In this document: positions 25,695 through 35,170 of the stretch, piece by piece
How positions within the stretch are numbered: position 1 is the first letter of the stretch
Layout: every line of letters starts with the position of its first letter
Source: an uncultured Modestobacter sp.
Lineage (GTDB): Bacteria; Actinomycetota; Actinomycetes; Mycobacteriales; Geodermatophilaceae
DNA length: 64,000 nucleotides
Assembly (NCBI RefSeq): GCF_947486615.1
Contig: NZ_CANKUD010000001.1
Location: forward strand, 496,001-560,000
Reading direction: 5' to 3'
The notes under the pieces: model-generated
Seen by the model: only the letters and a program-made list of their open reading frames with translations
The model's database searches: none
What the model was told of the DNA's origin: nothing
Position numbers and translations under genes: made by a program

Positions 25695-26381
25695 ATGACC
25701 GTCACCGAGCTCGGCCGGGCCAGTGGCCCGCACGGCGAGGTGGTGCTGCGCCGGCGCACCACCGAGCACGGCGCAGTGCACCTCGAGCTGGTCGTGGACG
25801 GCGTCTTCGCGATGGACGACGTGGACACCTCCACCGAGCAGGCGCTGGCCACCGAGGCGCTGGCCCGCTGCCCCGGTGACGGCTTGCGGGTGCTGGTCGG
25901 CGGGCTGGGCCTGGGCTGGACGGCGGCCACCGCGCTCGCCGACCCCCGGGTGGCCGCGGTGGACGTGGCCGAGCTGCAGGGCCCGCTGGTGGAGTGGGCC
26001 GGCCGCGGCCTGCTGCCCGCGCTGCCGCACGAGGACGCCCGGCTGGCGCTGCACGTCACCGACGTGGCCGACCACCTCACCGCCTCCCCCGGCCACTACG
26101 ACGCGGTGCTGCTCGACGTCGACAACGGCCCGGCCTTCCTGGTGCACGAGACCAACGCCGGCCTGTACTCCGACGCCGGGCTGGCCGCCGCGCTCGCCGC
26201 GCTGCGTCCCGGGGGCGTGCTGGCGATCTGGTCCAGCGACCCCGCACCCGAGCTCGCGGCCCGGCTCACCGGCCTGCCCGGCGTCGTCGGCGTCGAGCAC
26301 CTGGTGCTGCCGGTCGAGCGCGACGGCCGCCGGTACGAGTACGCGATCGTGCTCGGCCGGCGCGCACCGGCCGAGCCCTGA
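25695..26381 (+). CDS. Spermidine-synthase-like protein
   Basis: A 228-residue protein with the spermidine synthase fold: N-terminal strands (HGEVVLRRR, VDGVFAMDDVDTSTEQAL), then RVLVGGLGLGWTAATAL as the SAM/dcSAM-binding glycine motif, AAVDVAELQGPLVEW and YDAVLLDVDNGPAFLVH. The polyamine-binding Asp of true SpeE is in YDAVLLD. Actinobacterial proteins of this size are often annotated spermidine synthase, but no speD or speA is near, so methyltransferase-like or other use is possible. Confidence 0.8.
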   Translation: MTVTELGRASGPHGEVVLRRRTTEHGAVHLELVVDGVFAMDDVDTSTEQALATEALARCPGDGLRVLVGGLGLGWTAATALADPRVAAVDVAELQGPLVEWAGRGLLPALPHEDARLALHVTDVADHLTASPGHYDAVLLDVDNGPAFLVHETNAGLYSDAGLAAALAALRPGGVLAIWSSDPAPELAARLTGLPGVVGVEHLVLPVERDGRRYEYAIVLGRRAPAEP

Positions 26382-26484
26382 CGGGCCGGCCCGGGGAGAG
26401 CGCCGGGCGTCCCCGGCTCCCGCGGTGGCTCGGACCGAGCGGTCCACCCGCCGCAGGCCACCGGCGGACGGCCGGGCAGCGCGG

Positions 26485-27834
26485 TCAGTCGTCCTGGCGG
26501 GGCGTCGTCGGGTAGGCCGATCCACCGCGCAGCCGGGCGCGGGCGGCGGTCACCAGCGGGACGAGGACGACGCCGTCGCGGGCCATCCGCGCCCGCAGCT
26601 GCCGGCGGTGGCGGACCACGCCGACCAGCCCGATCGCCCAGAACACGTACTGCACGGCGAACGCGGCACGGAAGGCGTCCAGTGAGTAGTCGGTCGAGCT
26701 GCCCGGGGTCAGCGCGTCGAGCACGAAGCCGATCGCCAGGATGGTGCACAGCGAGGCGAAGAAGCCCCCGACGTTGACCACCCCGGTGGCGCTGCCGGAG
26801 CGCTCCACCGGGTTCTCGGTGCGCGCGTAGTCGAAGCCGATCATCGACCCGGGGCCGTTCGTGCCCAGCACCAGCACGAGCACCACGAGCAGCCACAGGG
26901 GCGCCCGGCCCGGCCACAGCAGCACGACCGTCCAGATGGCGGCGGTGACGGCGAGGATGCCGAACACCAGGTTGGACCGGCGCAGCGGCCAGCGGCCCAC
27001 CAGCCGGCCCAGCAGCGGGCCGAAGGCCATCCCGACCAGCACCAGCAGGGTCAGCAGCCCCGCCGCCGTCCCCGCGGACAGGCCCTGGCCCACGGTCAGG
27101 AACGGGTAGCCCCACAGCAGTGCGAAGACGGTGCCGGAGAACTGGGTGACCAGGTGGGTGTAGAGGCCGATCCGGGTGCCCGGCTCCCGCCAGGCGGCCG
27201 TCAGGTTCTCCCGGACCGCGTCCATCCCGGCCACCGACGGCGCCGGCGTGCCGGGCGGGGCGTCCCGCAGCGCGACCAGCACCAGGACGCCGACGAGCAC
27301 CCCGACCCCGGCGGCGCCGAGGAACGTCGGCGTCCAGCCGGCCGTGTGCAGCAGCGCGACCAGCGGGTAGGCGGCAACGATCTGCCCGACCTGGCCGAGG
27401 ATGCCGGTCAGCTGGGTGACGACCGGGACGGTACGGCCGGGGAACCACAGCGGCACCAGCCGGAGCACGCTGATGAAGGTCATCGCGTCGCCGGCGCCGA
27501 CGAGCACCCGGGCGGCGATCGCGGTGGGCACGCTGTCGGCCAGCGCCAGCACCAGCTGGCCCACCGCCATGGTCGCCGCACCCGCGACGATCATCTTCCG
27601 GGAGCCGAACCGGTCCAGCGCCACCCCGACCGGCACCTGCAGCCCGGCGTAGACCACCAGCTGCAGCACCAGGAACAGCGAGATCGCCGACGCCCCGGCG
27701 GAGAACCGCTCCTGCGCCTCCACCCCGGCCACGCCGAGGGAGGCGCGGTGGAAGATCGCCACGGCGTAGGCCACCAGGCCGATCAGCCAGATCACGTAGG
27801 CGCGGGACGGCGTCCGGATCGCTGGTTCGGTCAC
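26485..27834 (-). CDS. MFS transporter (nitrate/sugar-phosphate-like antiporter fold)
   Basis: A 449-residue protein with 12 predicted helices. GVALDRFGSRKMIVAGAA is the MFS loop 2-3 motif (G-x3-DR-x-G-R/K). VLVGAGDAMTFISVLRLVPLWFPGR after helix 4 fits the ACS/nitrate-type MFS subgroup. A long basic C-terminal tail (RARMARDGVVLVP, RARLRGG) is cytoplasmic. GTG start at 27834. Substrate unknown; no regulator adjacent. Convergent with the spermidine-synthase-like gene. Confidence 0.9.
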   Translation of the reverse strand: MTEPAIRTPSRAYVIWLIGLVAYAVAIFHRASLGVAGVEAQERFSAGASAISLFLVLQLVVYAGLQVPVGVALDRFGSRKMIVAGAATMAVGQLVLALADSVPTAIAARVLVGAGDAMTFISVLRLVPLWFPGRTVPVVTQLTGILGQVGQIVAAYPLVALLHTAGWTPTFLGAAGVGVLVGVLVLVALRDAPPGTPAPSVAGMDAVRENLTAAWREPGTRIGLYTHLVTQFSGTVFALLWGYPFLTVGQGLSAGTAAGLLTLLVLVGMAFGPLLGRLVGRWPLRRSNLVFGILAVTAAIWTVVLLWPGRAPLWLLVVLVLVLGTNGPGSMIGFDYARTENPVERSGSATGVVNVGGFFASLCTILAIGFVLDALTPGSSTDYSLDAFRAAFAVQYVFWAIGLVGVVRHRRQLRARMARDGVVLVPLVTAARARLRGGSAYPTTPRQDD

Positions 27835-27946
27835 GTACAGGGACGACGTCCCCCGCGCGTCAGCTCTTCCCGCAGCCGCCGGTGAGTTCCCTCACCGACG
27901 GCGCGTCCCACCCGCCACGCCGCCGGCCCCGTCCCTGATCGTCCAC

Positions 27947-27972
27947 CCGGCCATGTTGGCGAACTTGGCCGG
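27947..27972. terminator. Palindromic terminator-like element, copy 1
   Basis: CCGGCCATGTT, loop GGCG, then AACTTGGCCGG: an 11-bp stem with one mismatch. It lies 10 bp after the stop of the GH13 gene (minus strand). A closely similar perfect palindrome is at 46723-46746, also just 3' of a minus-strand gene. Confidence 0.7.
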
Positions 27973-27982
27973 CGGGAGGTGG

Positions 27983-29305
27983 TCAGCCGGCGAGGACGGC
28001 CCAGCCGTGCGGCGGCAGGACGACGGTCGCGCGGTCGGTGCCCCGGTCGCGCACCGAGCCCTCTCCGGCGAGCAGCTCGCCCGCCCCACCGGCCGGCAGA
28101 GTCGCCTCGCCGTCGGCCACGTTCAGGGCGACGACCAGCCGCTGCCCGTCACCGGCGACCGCATAGCTGAGCTGCCGGTTGTCCCGGTGCAGCGGGGTGG
28201 TGCGGGCGGTGTGCAGCCAGCGGTGCCGGCGGCGCAGCCCGATCAGCTGCTGGTGCAGCCGGTGGGTGGGCTCCCCGAAGGGGGCCAGCTCCTCCGGGGA
28301 GTCGGGGAACGCCGGCCGGACGGCGTCGTCCCCTCCGGCCCGGTCCTCCTTGACGCCGGTGAACGCCTGCTCGTCGCCGGCGTAGACCGACGGGGTGCCA
28401 CCGACGGTGAACAGCACCACCAGCGCGTGCGGCAGGTGCGCGACGTCGTCCAGCCGGCTGGCGATCCGGGTGACGTCGTGGTTGCCGACGAAGGTCAGCG
28501 GCACGAACGTGTCCAGGAAGCCGTCGTGCCGGCCGAGGGCGTGGGCGAGCTCGTGCAGGTTGCCGTCGTTGAGCGAGCTCCAGATCGCCTTCCACAGCTC
28601 GTACTGGGTGACCGCGTCCATCGTCGACTCCCGCACCACCTGCGCGTAGTCGCCGTGGATCACCTCGCCGACCAGGTAGGCGTCCGGGTGCTGCTCGCGC
28701 ACCCGGGGCAGCACGGTCGCCCAGAACGACGACGGGACGGCGTAGGCCGCGTCCAGCCGCCAGCCGTCGGCGCCGCGGTCCAGCCAGTGCGTCATCACCT
28801 CGGCCACCCAGTCCGCGACCACGGGCGCGGAGTGGTCGAGGGCGACCAGCTGGCCGTGGCCCTCGAAGGTGTCGTACTCCGGGACGACCCCGGGCTGCCA
28901 GGCCTCCGGCCAGCGCAGCCGGAACCAGGCCGCCGACGGCGCGTCGGGTCCCCGGTCGACGACCGCCTGGAACGCCGGGTGCTCGCGGCCGACGTGGTTG
29001 AACACCCCGTCCAGCAGCACCCGCAGGCCGCGCTCATGGGCGGCGTCGACCAGCTCGTCGAAGTCGTCGTCGTCGCCGAGCCGCGGGTCGATCCGGCCGT
29101 GGTCGACGGTGTCGTAGCCGTGCGTGCTGGAGGCGAACACCGGGCCCAGGGCCAGGCCGTTCGCGCCCAGCTCGACCGCGTAGTCCAGCCAGCCGGTCAA
29201 CCGGTCCAGCCGGTGCGTGACGACCTCGGTCGCCTCGCGTTCGGCGCCCACGAAGCCCAGCGGGTAGACGTGCCACCACACCGCGTCCTGCACCCAGTCC
29301 GGCAT
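27983..29305 (-). CDS. GH13 alpha-amylase family enzyme
   Basis: A 440-residue single-polypeptide GH13 enzyme. The four conserved regions are readable: LLDGVFNHVG (I), GWRLDAAYAV with the catalytic nucleophile Asp (II), AYLVGEVIHGD with the acid/base Glu (III) and TFVGNHDVTR (IV). A short C-terminal beta domain follows and no signal peptide is seen, so it acts in the cytoplasm. Specificity (glucosidase, maltogenic or trehalose-related) cannot be fixed from sequence alone. ATG at 29305. Followed by a palindromic terminator. Confidence 0.92.
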   Translation of the reverse strand: MPDWVQDAVWWHVYPLGFVGAEREATEVVTHRLDRLTGWLDYAVELGANGLALGPVFASSTHGYDTVDHGRIDPRLGDDDDFDELVDAAHERGLRVLLDGVFNHVGREHPAFQAVVDRGPDAPSAAWFRLRWPEAWQPGVVPEYDTFEGHGQLVALDHSAPVVADWVAEVMTHWLDRGADGWRLDAAYAVPSSFWATVLPRVREQHPDAYLVGEVIHGDYAQVVRESTMDAVTQYELWKAIWSSLNDGNLHELAHALGRHDGFLDTFVPLTFVGNHDVTRIASRLDDVAHLPHALVVLFTVGGTPSVYAGDEQAFTGVKEDRAGGDDAVRPAFPDSPEELAPFGEPTHRLHQQLIGLRRRHRWLHTARTTPLHRDNRQLSYAVAGDGQRLVVALNVADGEATLPAGGAGELLAGEGSVRDRGTDRATVVLPPHGWAVLAG

Positions 29306-29413
29306 CCCGCTCCCTCGTGCTCGACGTCCCCGACGACGGCGACGCTACCCACCGTCCGCTGGACGGGAGTTCCACCCCGTGGATGGTGCAGCTTGCAACT
29401 ACCGTGGGACGAC

Positions 29414-30826
29414 GTGACCACGCCTCCCCCTCCCCCGGCCCGGCCCGCGCTGGTGCCGGTGCTGCTCTTCCTGGCCATGCTGGTCGCGGTCATCAGCAGC
29501 CTGGGCGCCCCGCTGATCCCGGCGATCGCAGCGGCCAACGACGTTCCGGTGAGCAGCGCGCAGTGGTCGCTGACGGTGACCCTGCTCGTCGGCGCGGTCG
29601 CCACCCCGGTGATCGGCCGGCTCGGCGACGGCCGGCACCGGCGCACCGTCGTCCTGGTGGTCCTGGGGGTGGTGCTGCTGGGCAACCTGCTGGCCGCGCT
29701 GCCGCTGGGGCTGGGCTGGCTGGTCGCCGGCCGGGCGCTGCAGGGGCTGGGCCTGGGGCTGACCCCGCTGGCCATCGCCACCGCGCGCACCGCGCTGGCC
29801 GGTGAGCGGTCCCGCTCCACGGTGGCCGCACTGTCGGTCACCGTCGCCGCCGGGGTGGGGCTGGGCTACCCGCTCACCGGCGCGATCGCCGAGCTCGGCG
29901 GGGTGCACGCGGCGTTCTGGTTCGGCGCCGGGGCCAGCGCGGTGGCCCTGGCGGCGGCCGCGCTGGTGTACCCGCCCTCGCCCGAGGTGCCGCCCCGCCG
30001 GCTCGACGTCGCCGGCGCCGTCCTGCTGGGTACGGCCCTGGCCACCGGGCTGCTGGCTCTCGGTGAGGGCGAGACGTGGGGCTGGACGTCGGCCGGCGTG
30101 CTCGGCCTGTCCGCGGTCGCGCTGGTGAGCCTGGTCGCCTGGGCGGCGTGGCAGCTGCGCGCTGCGGCGCCGCTGGTGGACCTGCGGCTGGCCCGCGGGC
30201 GGGACGCCGCCACCGCACACGGCGCCGCCCTGCTGGTCGGGCTGGCGAACTACCTGCTGCTCTCCTCGGTGCCCCGGCTGGCCCAGGAGCCGGCGTCGAC
30301 CGGCCACGGGTTCGGCACCTCGATCGTCGTCGCCGGCCTGGTGCTGCTGCCGTTCTCGCTGGCCAGCTTCACCGCCAGCCGGGTCGCCCGCCGGCTCGAC
30401 CGGTTCGGCGGGCCACGGCTGGTGCTGCCGGTCGGCGCCGCCGTGCTCGGTGCCGGGGAGCTCCTGTTCGCCTTCGTGCGCGCGGACCTGTGGCAGCTGT
30501 TCGCGGCGATGGCGGTGGCCGGCTTCGGCGTCGGCACGGTGTTCGCCGCGCTGCCCGGGCTGATCGTCGCCGCCGTCCCGGCGGGGGAGACCGGCAGCGC
30601 GATGAGCCTGAACCAGGTGCTGCGCTACATCGGCTTCGCCCTCGGCAGCGCGCTGAGCGCCACCGTGCTGGAGGCGCAGACCCGGGCGGGCGAGGCGTTC
30701 CCGCCGAGCAGCGGCTACACCGCGATCGGCCTGATCGGCGCCGTCGCCTGCCTGGCGCTGGGGCTGCTCACCGCCCTGCTGCCCACCCGCCGCGCCTCGC
30801 GGCGGGCGCCCGTCGCCGCCGGGTGA
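29414..30826 (+). CDS. MFS drug-efflux-type transporter
   Basis: A 470-residue transporter with 12 to 14 predicted helices. GRLGDGRHRRTVVLVV is the loop 2-3 motif and GRALQGLGLGLTPLAIATAR the helix 5 'antiporter' motif C-like region, as in the EmrB/QacA or DHA group. GTG at 29414 is chosen: the preceding codons lack domain character and no ribosome-binding site is evident, so the transcript may be leaderless. The start is 109 bp from the divergent GH13 gene. Substrate unknown. Confidence 0.88.
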   Translation: MTTPPPPPARPALVPVLLFLAMLVAVISSLGAPLIPAIAAANDVPVSSAQWSLTVTLLVGAVATPVIGRLGDGRHRRTVVLVVLGVVLLGNLLAALPLGLGWLVAGRALQGLGLGLTPLAIATARTALAGERSRSTVAALSVTVAAGVGLGYPLTGAIAELGGVHAAFWFGAGASAVALAAAALVYPPSPEVPPRRLDVAGAVLLGTALATGLLALGEGETWGWTSAGVLGLSAVALVSLVAWAAWQLRAAAPLVDLRLARGRDAATAHGAALLVGLANYLLLSSVPRLAQEPASTGHGFGTSIVVAGLVLLPFSLASFTASRVARRLDRFGGPRLVLPVGAAVLGAGELLFAFVRADLWQLFAAMAVAGFGVGTVFAALPGLIVAAVPAGETGSAMSLNQVLRYIGFALGSALSATVLEAQTRAGEAFPPSSGYTAIGLIGAVACLALGLLTALLPTRRASRRAPVAAG

Positions 30827-30890
30827 GCAGTTCCGGTCGCCGACACGGGCGGACCCGCCGCACCGGACGACCGGAACTGCGCACTCGACC

Positions 30891-33800
30891 TCAGGCGGGC
30901 TGCGGCGCGACCGGACGCTGCTGCGTGCCTGCCCGCTTGGCCGCCCGGCGCTCCCGGCGGCTCTCCAGCGCGGTGTAGAGCACCGGCACCAGCAGCAGGG
31001 TGAGCACCGTGGAGCTGATCAGCCCGCCGATCACCACCAGGGCCAGCGGCTGGGAGATGAACACCCCGCCGCCGGTCAGCCCGAACGCCATCGGGGTGAG
31101 CGCCAGCACGGTGGCCGCCGCGGTCATCACGATCGGTCGCAGCCGCTTGCGGGCGCCCTCGCTGACCGCCTCGGCCAGCGGCAGGCCCTGCTCGCGGTAC
31201 TGGTTGACCAGGTCGATCAGCACGATCGCGTTGGTCACCACGATGCCGATCAGCATCAGCACGCCGATCAACGCCGGCACCCCCAGCGGGGTGCCGGTGA
31301 CCAGCAGCATCAGCAGCGCACCGGTCGCGGCGAAGGGCACCGAGACCAGCAGGATGAACGGCTGGGCCAGGCTGCGGAAGGTCGCCACCATGACCAGGTA
31401 GACGATCACGATGGCGATCACCAGGGCCAGGCCCAGGTCGGCGAAGGCCTCGCCCTGGTCGGCCGCGACGCCACCGATGGAGACCTCGGCGCCGGCCGGC
31501 AGGTCCAGCCCGTCGATCGCCGCCTGCAGCTGGGTGGTCAGCGCGCCGAGGTCGGCATCGGCCGGGGTCGCCGACACGGTGGCGCTGCGCTCGCCGTCGA
31601 CCCGGCTGATCGAGCTGGGTGCCTGCACCTGCTCCACGGTCGCCAGCGAGGTCAGCGGCACCGGCCCGGTGGCCGTCGGCAGCACCACCGCACGCAGCTG
31701 CTCGACGGTCTCCGGTGCCTGCACCGGGTCCAGGTAGACCGGCGTGCTCGCGTCGTCGACGTCGATCTCGCCCAGCGGGACGGCGCTGGTCAGCCCGGCC
31801 AGCGTCCGGGTCACCTGCGCCTCGGTCAGCCCGGCGGCCGCGGCGGCGACGGGGTCGACGTCCACCTGCACCACCGGCAGCCCGGCGGACAGGTCGTTGG
31901 TCACGTCGGTCGCGCCCTCCACCTCGGAGACGGCCTGCTGCACCTGGTCGGCGGCCTCGGCCAGCACGTCGGCGTCGGCCGCCTGCACCAGGACGTCGAC
32001 CGTCGAGCTGCCGAACCCGGAGCCGGCGGCGGCCACGGTCACCTCACCGACGTCCTCGAGCTCCTGGGCGACGTCCCGGATCTCCGCGCGGGTCTCCTCG
32101 GGGTCGCCGTCCTCGGCCAGGGTCAGCGCGAACGTCGCGGTGGGCGTGCCGCCACCGCCGTTGAACGCGGCGAACCCGCCGGCCGAGCCGACCGTGGTCT
32201 GCACGGTCGCCACCCCGGCGACCTCGCCCAGCGCGCTCTCCAGCACCCGGGCCCGCTCGTCCTGGGCAGCCAGGCTGGTGCCGGCCGGGTAGGCGGCGGT
32301 CACGGTGACGGTGTCCTCGCCGGCGTCACCGATGAAGTTGGTCTGCAGCAGCGGGGTGAGCGCCAGGGTGCCGACGAAGACCGCCAGCGCCCCGGCCACG
32401 GTCCAGCGGCGGTGGGCCAGCACGCCGCGCAGCGCAGGTACGTACAGCCGCTGCAACCAGGTGCGCCGCTCGGCGACCTCGGCCGCCTCGCGCTCGCGGG
32501 CCACCTCCGCGGTGTCCTCCCGGTCGGTGTCCGGCGCCTTCAGGAACGCCGAGGCGATCACCGGGACGATGGTCAGCGAGACGACCAGCGAGGCGAGCAG
32601 GGCGATCGCGACGGTGAGCGCGAACGGCCGGAACAGCTCGCCCACCAGGCCGCCGACCAGTGCGATCGGCAGGAACACCGCGGCGGTGGCGATGGTCGAG
32701 GAGGTGATCGCCCCGGCCACCTCGCGCACCCCGCCGAGGATCGCCTTGGTCCGCGCCTCGCCGTAGGACAGGTGCCGCTTGATGTTCTCGATGACCACGA
32801 TCGAGTCGTCGACGACGCGGCCGATCGAGACGGTGAGCGCGCCCAGGGTGAGGATGTTGAGCGAGAAGCCGGCCACCTGCAGGCCGATGAACGTGACGCA
32901 CAGCGACACCGGGATCGACACCGCCGAGATCAGCGTCGAGCGCACCGAGGCCAGGAACACCAGGATCACGATCAGCGCGAACAGCAGCCCGAGCCCGCCC
33001 TCGGTGGCCAGGCCCTCGATCGACTCCTCGATGAACGGTGCCTGGTCGAACACCACGGCCACCGTGCTGCCCTCACCCAGCAGCTCCCGCACCTGGGGCA
33101 GCAGGTCCTCCACGGCGTGCGAGATGTCGACGGTGTTGCCGTCGGGGGTCTGGGTCAGCCCGACCGACAGCGCCGGCTGGCCGTCGACCCGCGAGTAGGA
33201 CGTCGCCGGCGCCTCACCGAGCTCGACCGTGGCGACCTCGCCCAGCGTGACGGCGGCGCCGGTCAGCGGCAGGGCGCGTAGCTCCTCGACCGAGGTGAGC
33301 CGGTCACCGGCCTGCACCGGAAGGGACTGCTCGCCCTCGGTCACCGTGCCGGCGGGCAGCACGACGCCGTTCTCCTCCAGCACCGTCGAGACCGCCGCCG
33401 GCGAGACCCCGGCGGCGGCGAGCGCGGCCGGGTCGAGGGTGATCTGCACCCGGGGCTCGCTGGCGCCGGTGACCGTCACGTCGCGCACGCCCTCGACCTG
33501 CTCGAACAGCGGGACGACGGCTGAGTCGATCCGGTCGGAGAGCGCGGCGGTGTCCCCCGGCGCGGCGATCGCCAGCTGGACCACCGGGAAGTCGGCCAGC
33601 GACCCGGCGAGCACCTGCGGCTCGACGTCGGCCGGCAGCTGGGCCTGCACCCGGCTCACCGCGGTCTGCAGCGCGGCGGTGGCCCGGTCGATGTCCGAGC
33701 CGTACTCCAGCTCGACGGTGACGGTGGCCAGCCCGGTGCTCGCCGTGGAGGTGGTGGCGACCACCCCGTCCACGGTGGCGATCGCCTGTTCCAGTGGCTG

Positions 33801-33995
33801 TACGACCTGGCGCTCCACCACGTCGGGCGAGGCGCCGGGCTGGGCGGCGACCACCGCGGCCGCGGGGATCTGCAGGCTCGGGATCAGCTCCTGCTTGAGC
33901 GAACCGGCCGAGATCAGCCCGAAGACGAGCACGGCGATGGTCGCCAGCGCCACGAGCGCTCGATTGCGCAGGGACAGGACGGCGAGACGGGACAC
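30891..33995 (-). CDS. RND efflux permease (AcrB/MdtB-like, HAE1 family)
   Basis: A 1034-residue RND pump with two repeated halves: each has one helix, a large porter loop, then five or six helices. The proton-relay Asp pair is in SIGRVVDDSIVVIENIKRH (about residue 395). As in Gram-positive HAE1-like members, there is no adjacent membrane-fusion or outer-membrane gene. GTG at 33995 has GGAGGA six bases upstream. It is divergent from a MarR regulator with a perfect operator palindrome between, so drug-inducible control is likely. Confidence 0.93.
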   Translation of the reverse strand: MSRLAVLSLRNRALVALATIAVLVFGLISAGSLKQELIPSLQIPAAAVVAAQPGASPDVVERQVVQPLEQAIATVDGVVATTSTASTGLATVTVELEYGSDIDRATAALQTAVSRVQAQLPADVEPQVLAGSLADFPVVQLAIAAPGDTAALSDRIDSAVVPLFEQVEGVRDVTVTGASEPRVQITLDPAALAAAGVSPAAVSTVLEENGVVLPAGTVTEGEQSLPVQAGDRLTSVEELRALPLTGAAVTLGEVATVELGEAPATSYSRVDGQPALSVGLTQTPDGNTVDISHAVEDLLPQVRELLGEGSTVAVVFDQAPFIEESIEGLATEGGLGLLFALIVILVFLASVRSTLISAVSIPVSLCVTFIGLQVAGFSLNILTLGALTVSIGRVVDDSIVVIENIKRHLSYGEARTKAILGGVREVAGAITSSTIATAAVFLPIALVGGLVGELFRPFALTVAIALLASLVVSLTIVPVIASAFLKAPDTDREDTAEVAREREAAEVAERRTWLQRLYVPALRGVLAHRRWTVAGALAVFVGTLALTPLLQTNFIGDAGEDTVTVTAAYPAGTSLAAQDERARVLESALGEVAGVATVQTTVGSAGGFAAFNGGGGTPTATFALTLAEDGDPEETRAEIRDVAQELEDVGEVTVAAAGSGFGSSTVDVLVQAADADVLAEAADQVQQAVSEVEGATDVTNDLSAGLPVVQVDVDPVAAAAAGLTEAQVTRTLAGLTSAVPLGEIDVDDASTPVYLDPVQAPETVEQLRAVVLPTATGPVPLTSLATVEQVQAPSSISRVDGERSATVSATPADADLGALTTQLQAAIDGLDLPAGAEVSIGGVAADQGEAFADLGLALVIAIVIVYLVMVATFRSLAQPFILLVSVPFAATGALLMLLVTGTPLGVPALIGVLMLIGIVVTNAIVLIDLVNQYREQGLPLAEAVSEGARKRLRPIVMTAAATVLALTPMAFGLTGGGVFISQPLALVVIGGLISSTVLTLLLVPVLYTALESRRERRAAKRAGTQQRPVAPQPA

Positions 33996-34029
33996 GCTTC
34001 CTCCACGGCCCGGGAGCCGGTCGGGGGGA

Positions 34030-34050
34030 TAGTTTGCGTGGAGCAAACTA
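34030..34050. promoter_or_regulatory. MarR-type operator between RND pump and marR genes
   Basis: TAGTTTGC, 5-nt spacer GTGGA, GCAAACTA: a perfect 8-bp inverted repeat. It lies 34 bp upstream of the pump start and 36 bp upstream of the marR start, a position able to repress both. TAGTTTGC is typical of MarR sites. Confidence 0.85.
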
Positions 34051-34086
34051 CCGGCTGGGGTCGAGAGTTCCCCGGAGGGAGGCAGC

Positions 34087-34659
34087 ATGTCGACGGACGC
34101 CGACGACGAGGTGGGCCGGCACGGGACGTCCGGGCGAACGCCCGACGACGGTCCGATGGACGACGCTCAGGTGGGCGAGGCACCCGGGTGCATCGTCCCG
34201 GAGGAGTGGGCGGCGCACTGGCGTGACCTGCCCGCCGACGTCCTGGCCGTGCTGCGGCTGGGTGCGGAGGTGGGCGACCACGACATGCGGCGGCGGCTGG
34301 CGCCGCTGCTGGACACCCCGCTCACCCTGCAGCAGCTGCGCTGCCTGACCTTCCTGGTCGTCGAGGGCTCCGCGACGCCACTGCTGCTCAGCGAGCTGCT
34401 CGGGGTGAGCCCGGCGACCACCACCGGGCTGGTCGACCGGCTGGTGCGGGCCGGCATGGTCGACCGGGCACCGGACGCCCGGGACGGCCGCGGCAAGGTG
34501 CTCTCCCCCACTCCGGACGGCGTCCGGGTGGTGCGGCGGCTGATGGCGGCCGACGTGGAGACCGACGCCACGGTGGTGCAGTCGCTGTACCCGGAGGAGC
34601 TCGACGCGCTCCGCCGCGGGCTGACCGGCCTGCTCCGGGTGCTCCGCAGCCAGGGCTGA
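34087..34659 (+). CDS. MarR-family transcriptional regulator
   Basis: A 190-residue MarR protein with an extended acidic N-terminus (about 45 residues). The winged helix is LTLQQLRCLTFLVVEG, PLLLSELLGVSPATTTGLVDRLVRAGMVDRAPDARDGR (wing), flanked by dimerisation helices. Divergent from the RND pump with a shared operator, so it very probably represses both itself and the pump and is released by a pump substrate (inference from family). ATG at 34087 with GGAGGGAGGC upstream. Confidence 0.93.
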   Translation: MSTDADDEVGRHGTSGRTPDDGPMDDAQVGEAPGCIVPEEWAAHWRDLPADVLAVLRLGAEVGDHDMRRRLAPLLDTPLTLQQLRCLTFLVVEGSATPLLLSELLGVSPATTTGLVDRLVRAGMVDRAPDARDGRGKVLSPTPDGVRVVRRLMAADVETDATVVQSLYPEELDALRRGLTGLLRVLRSQG

Positions 34660-34676
34660 GCTGCGCAGCTCCCGGG

Positions 34677-35108
34677 TCAGCCCAGCAGCGCGGCCATCTC
34701 CGGCAGGTCGAAGAACTGGGCGGTGGCCCGCGCGCTGGGCTGCCCGGCGTCCGGGTCGGCCCCGGCGGCGACCAGCGCCTGCACGGTCTCGGCCGACTGC
34801 TTGAAGACGGCGGCGGCCAGCGGGGTCTGCCCCCGGTCGTTGATCCGGCCGTGGTCGGCGCCGCGCGCCAGCAGGGCGCCGACCGTCTCAGGGTGGCCGT
34901 GGTAGGCGGCCAGGATCAGCAGGGTGTCGCCCTTGTGGTTGGTCAGGTTGGCCGGCACCCCGGCGTCCAGGTACTCCACCAGCTCGGCGGTCGCCCCGGC
35001 GCGGGCCAGGTCGAACACCCGCGCGGCCAGGTCGAGGACGCCCTGCTCGATGGGCTCTGCCGAGCTCTGCTCGATGGGCTCGACTGGTCCCTGCTGCTGC
35101 TCGCTCAC
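34677..35108 (-). CDS. Ankyrin-repeat protein
   Basis: A 143-residue protein with three ankyrin repeats after an acidic Gln/Glu-rich N-terminus (EQQQGPVEPIEQ): TNHKGDTLLILAAYHGHPETVGALLARGADH, NDRGQTPLAAAVFKQ and a partial third. Ankyrin repeats bind other proteins; no enzyme domain is present. In streptomycetes similar small ankyrin proteins accompany catalases, but none adjoins here. GTG start at 35108, ribosome-binding site weak. Confidence 0.88.
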   Translation of the reverse strand: MSEQQQGPVEPIEQSSAEPIEQGVLDLAARVFDLARAGATAELVEYLDAGVPANLTNHKGDTLLILAAYHGHPETVGALLARGADHGRINDRGQTPLAAAVFKQSAETVQALVAAGADPDAGQPSARATAQFFDLPEMAALLG

Positions 35109-35170
35109 GACATCGAGGGTAGGTCGGCCGGTCGCGCGCGCCGCCCGGCAGTGCCCCGGAGGGGTGGGGC

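Noticed and set aside
27953-29413. Long plus-strand frame upstream of the MFS gene
   Set aside because: It is antisense to the well-supported GH13 gene and has no domain; the MFS protein starts at 29414.
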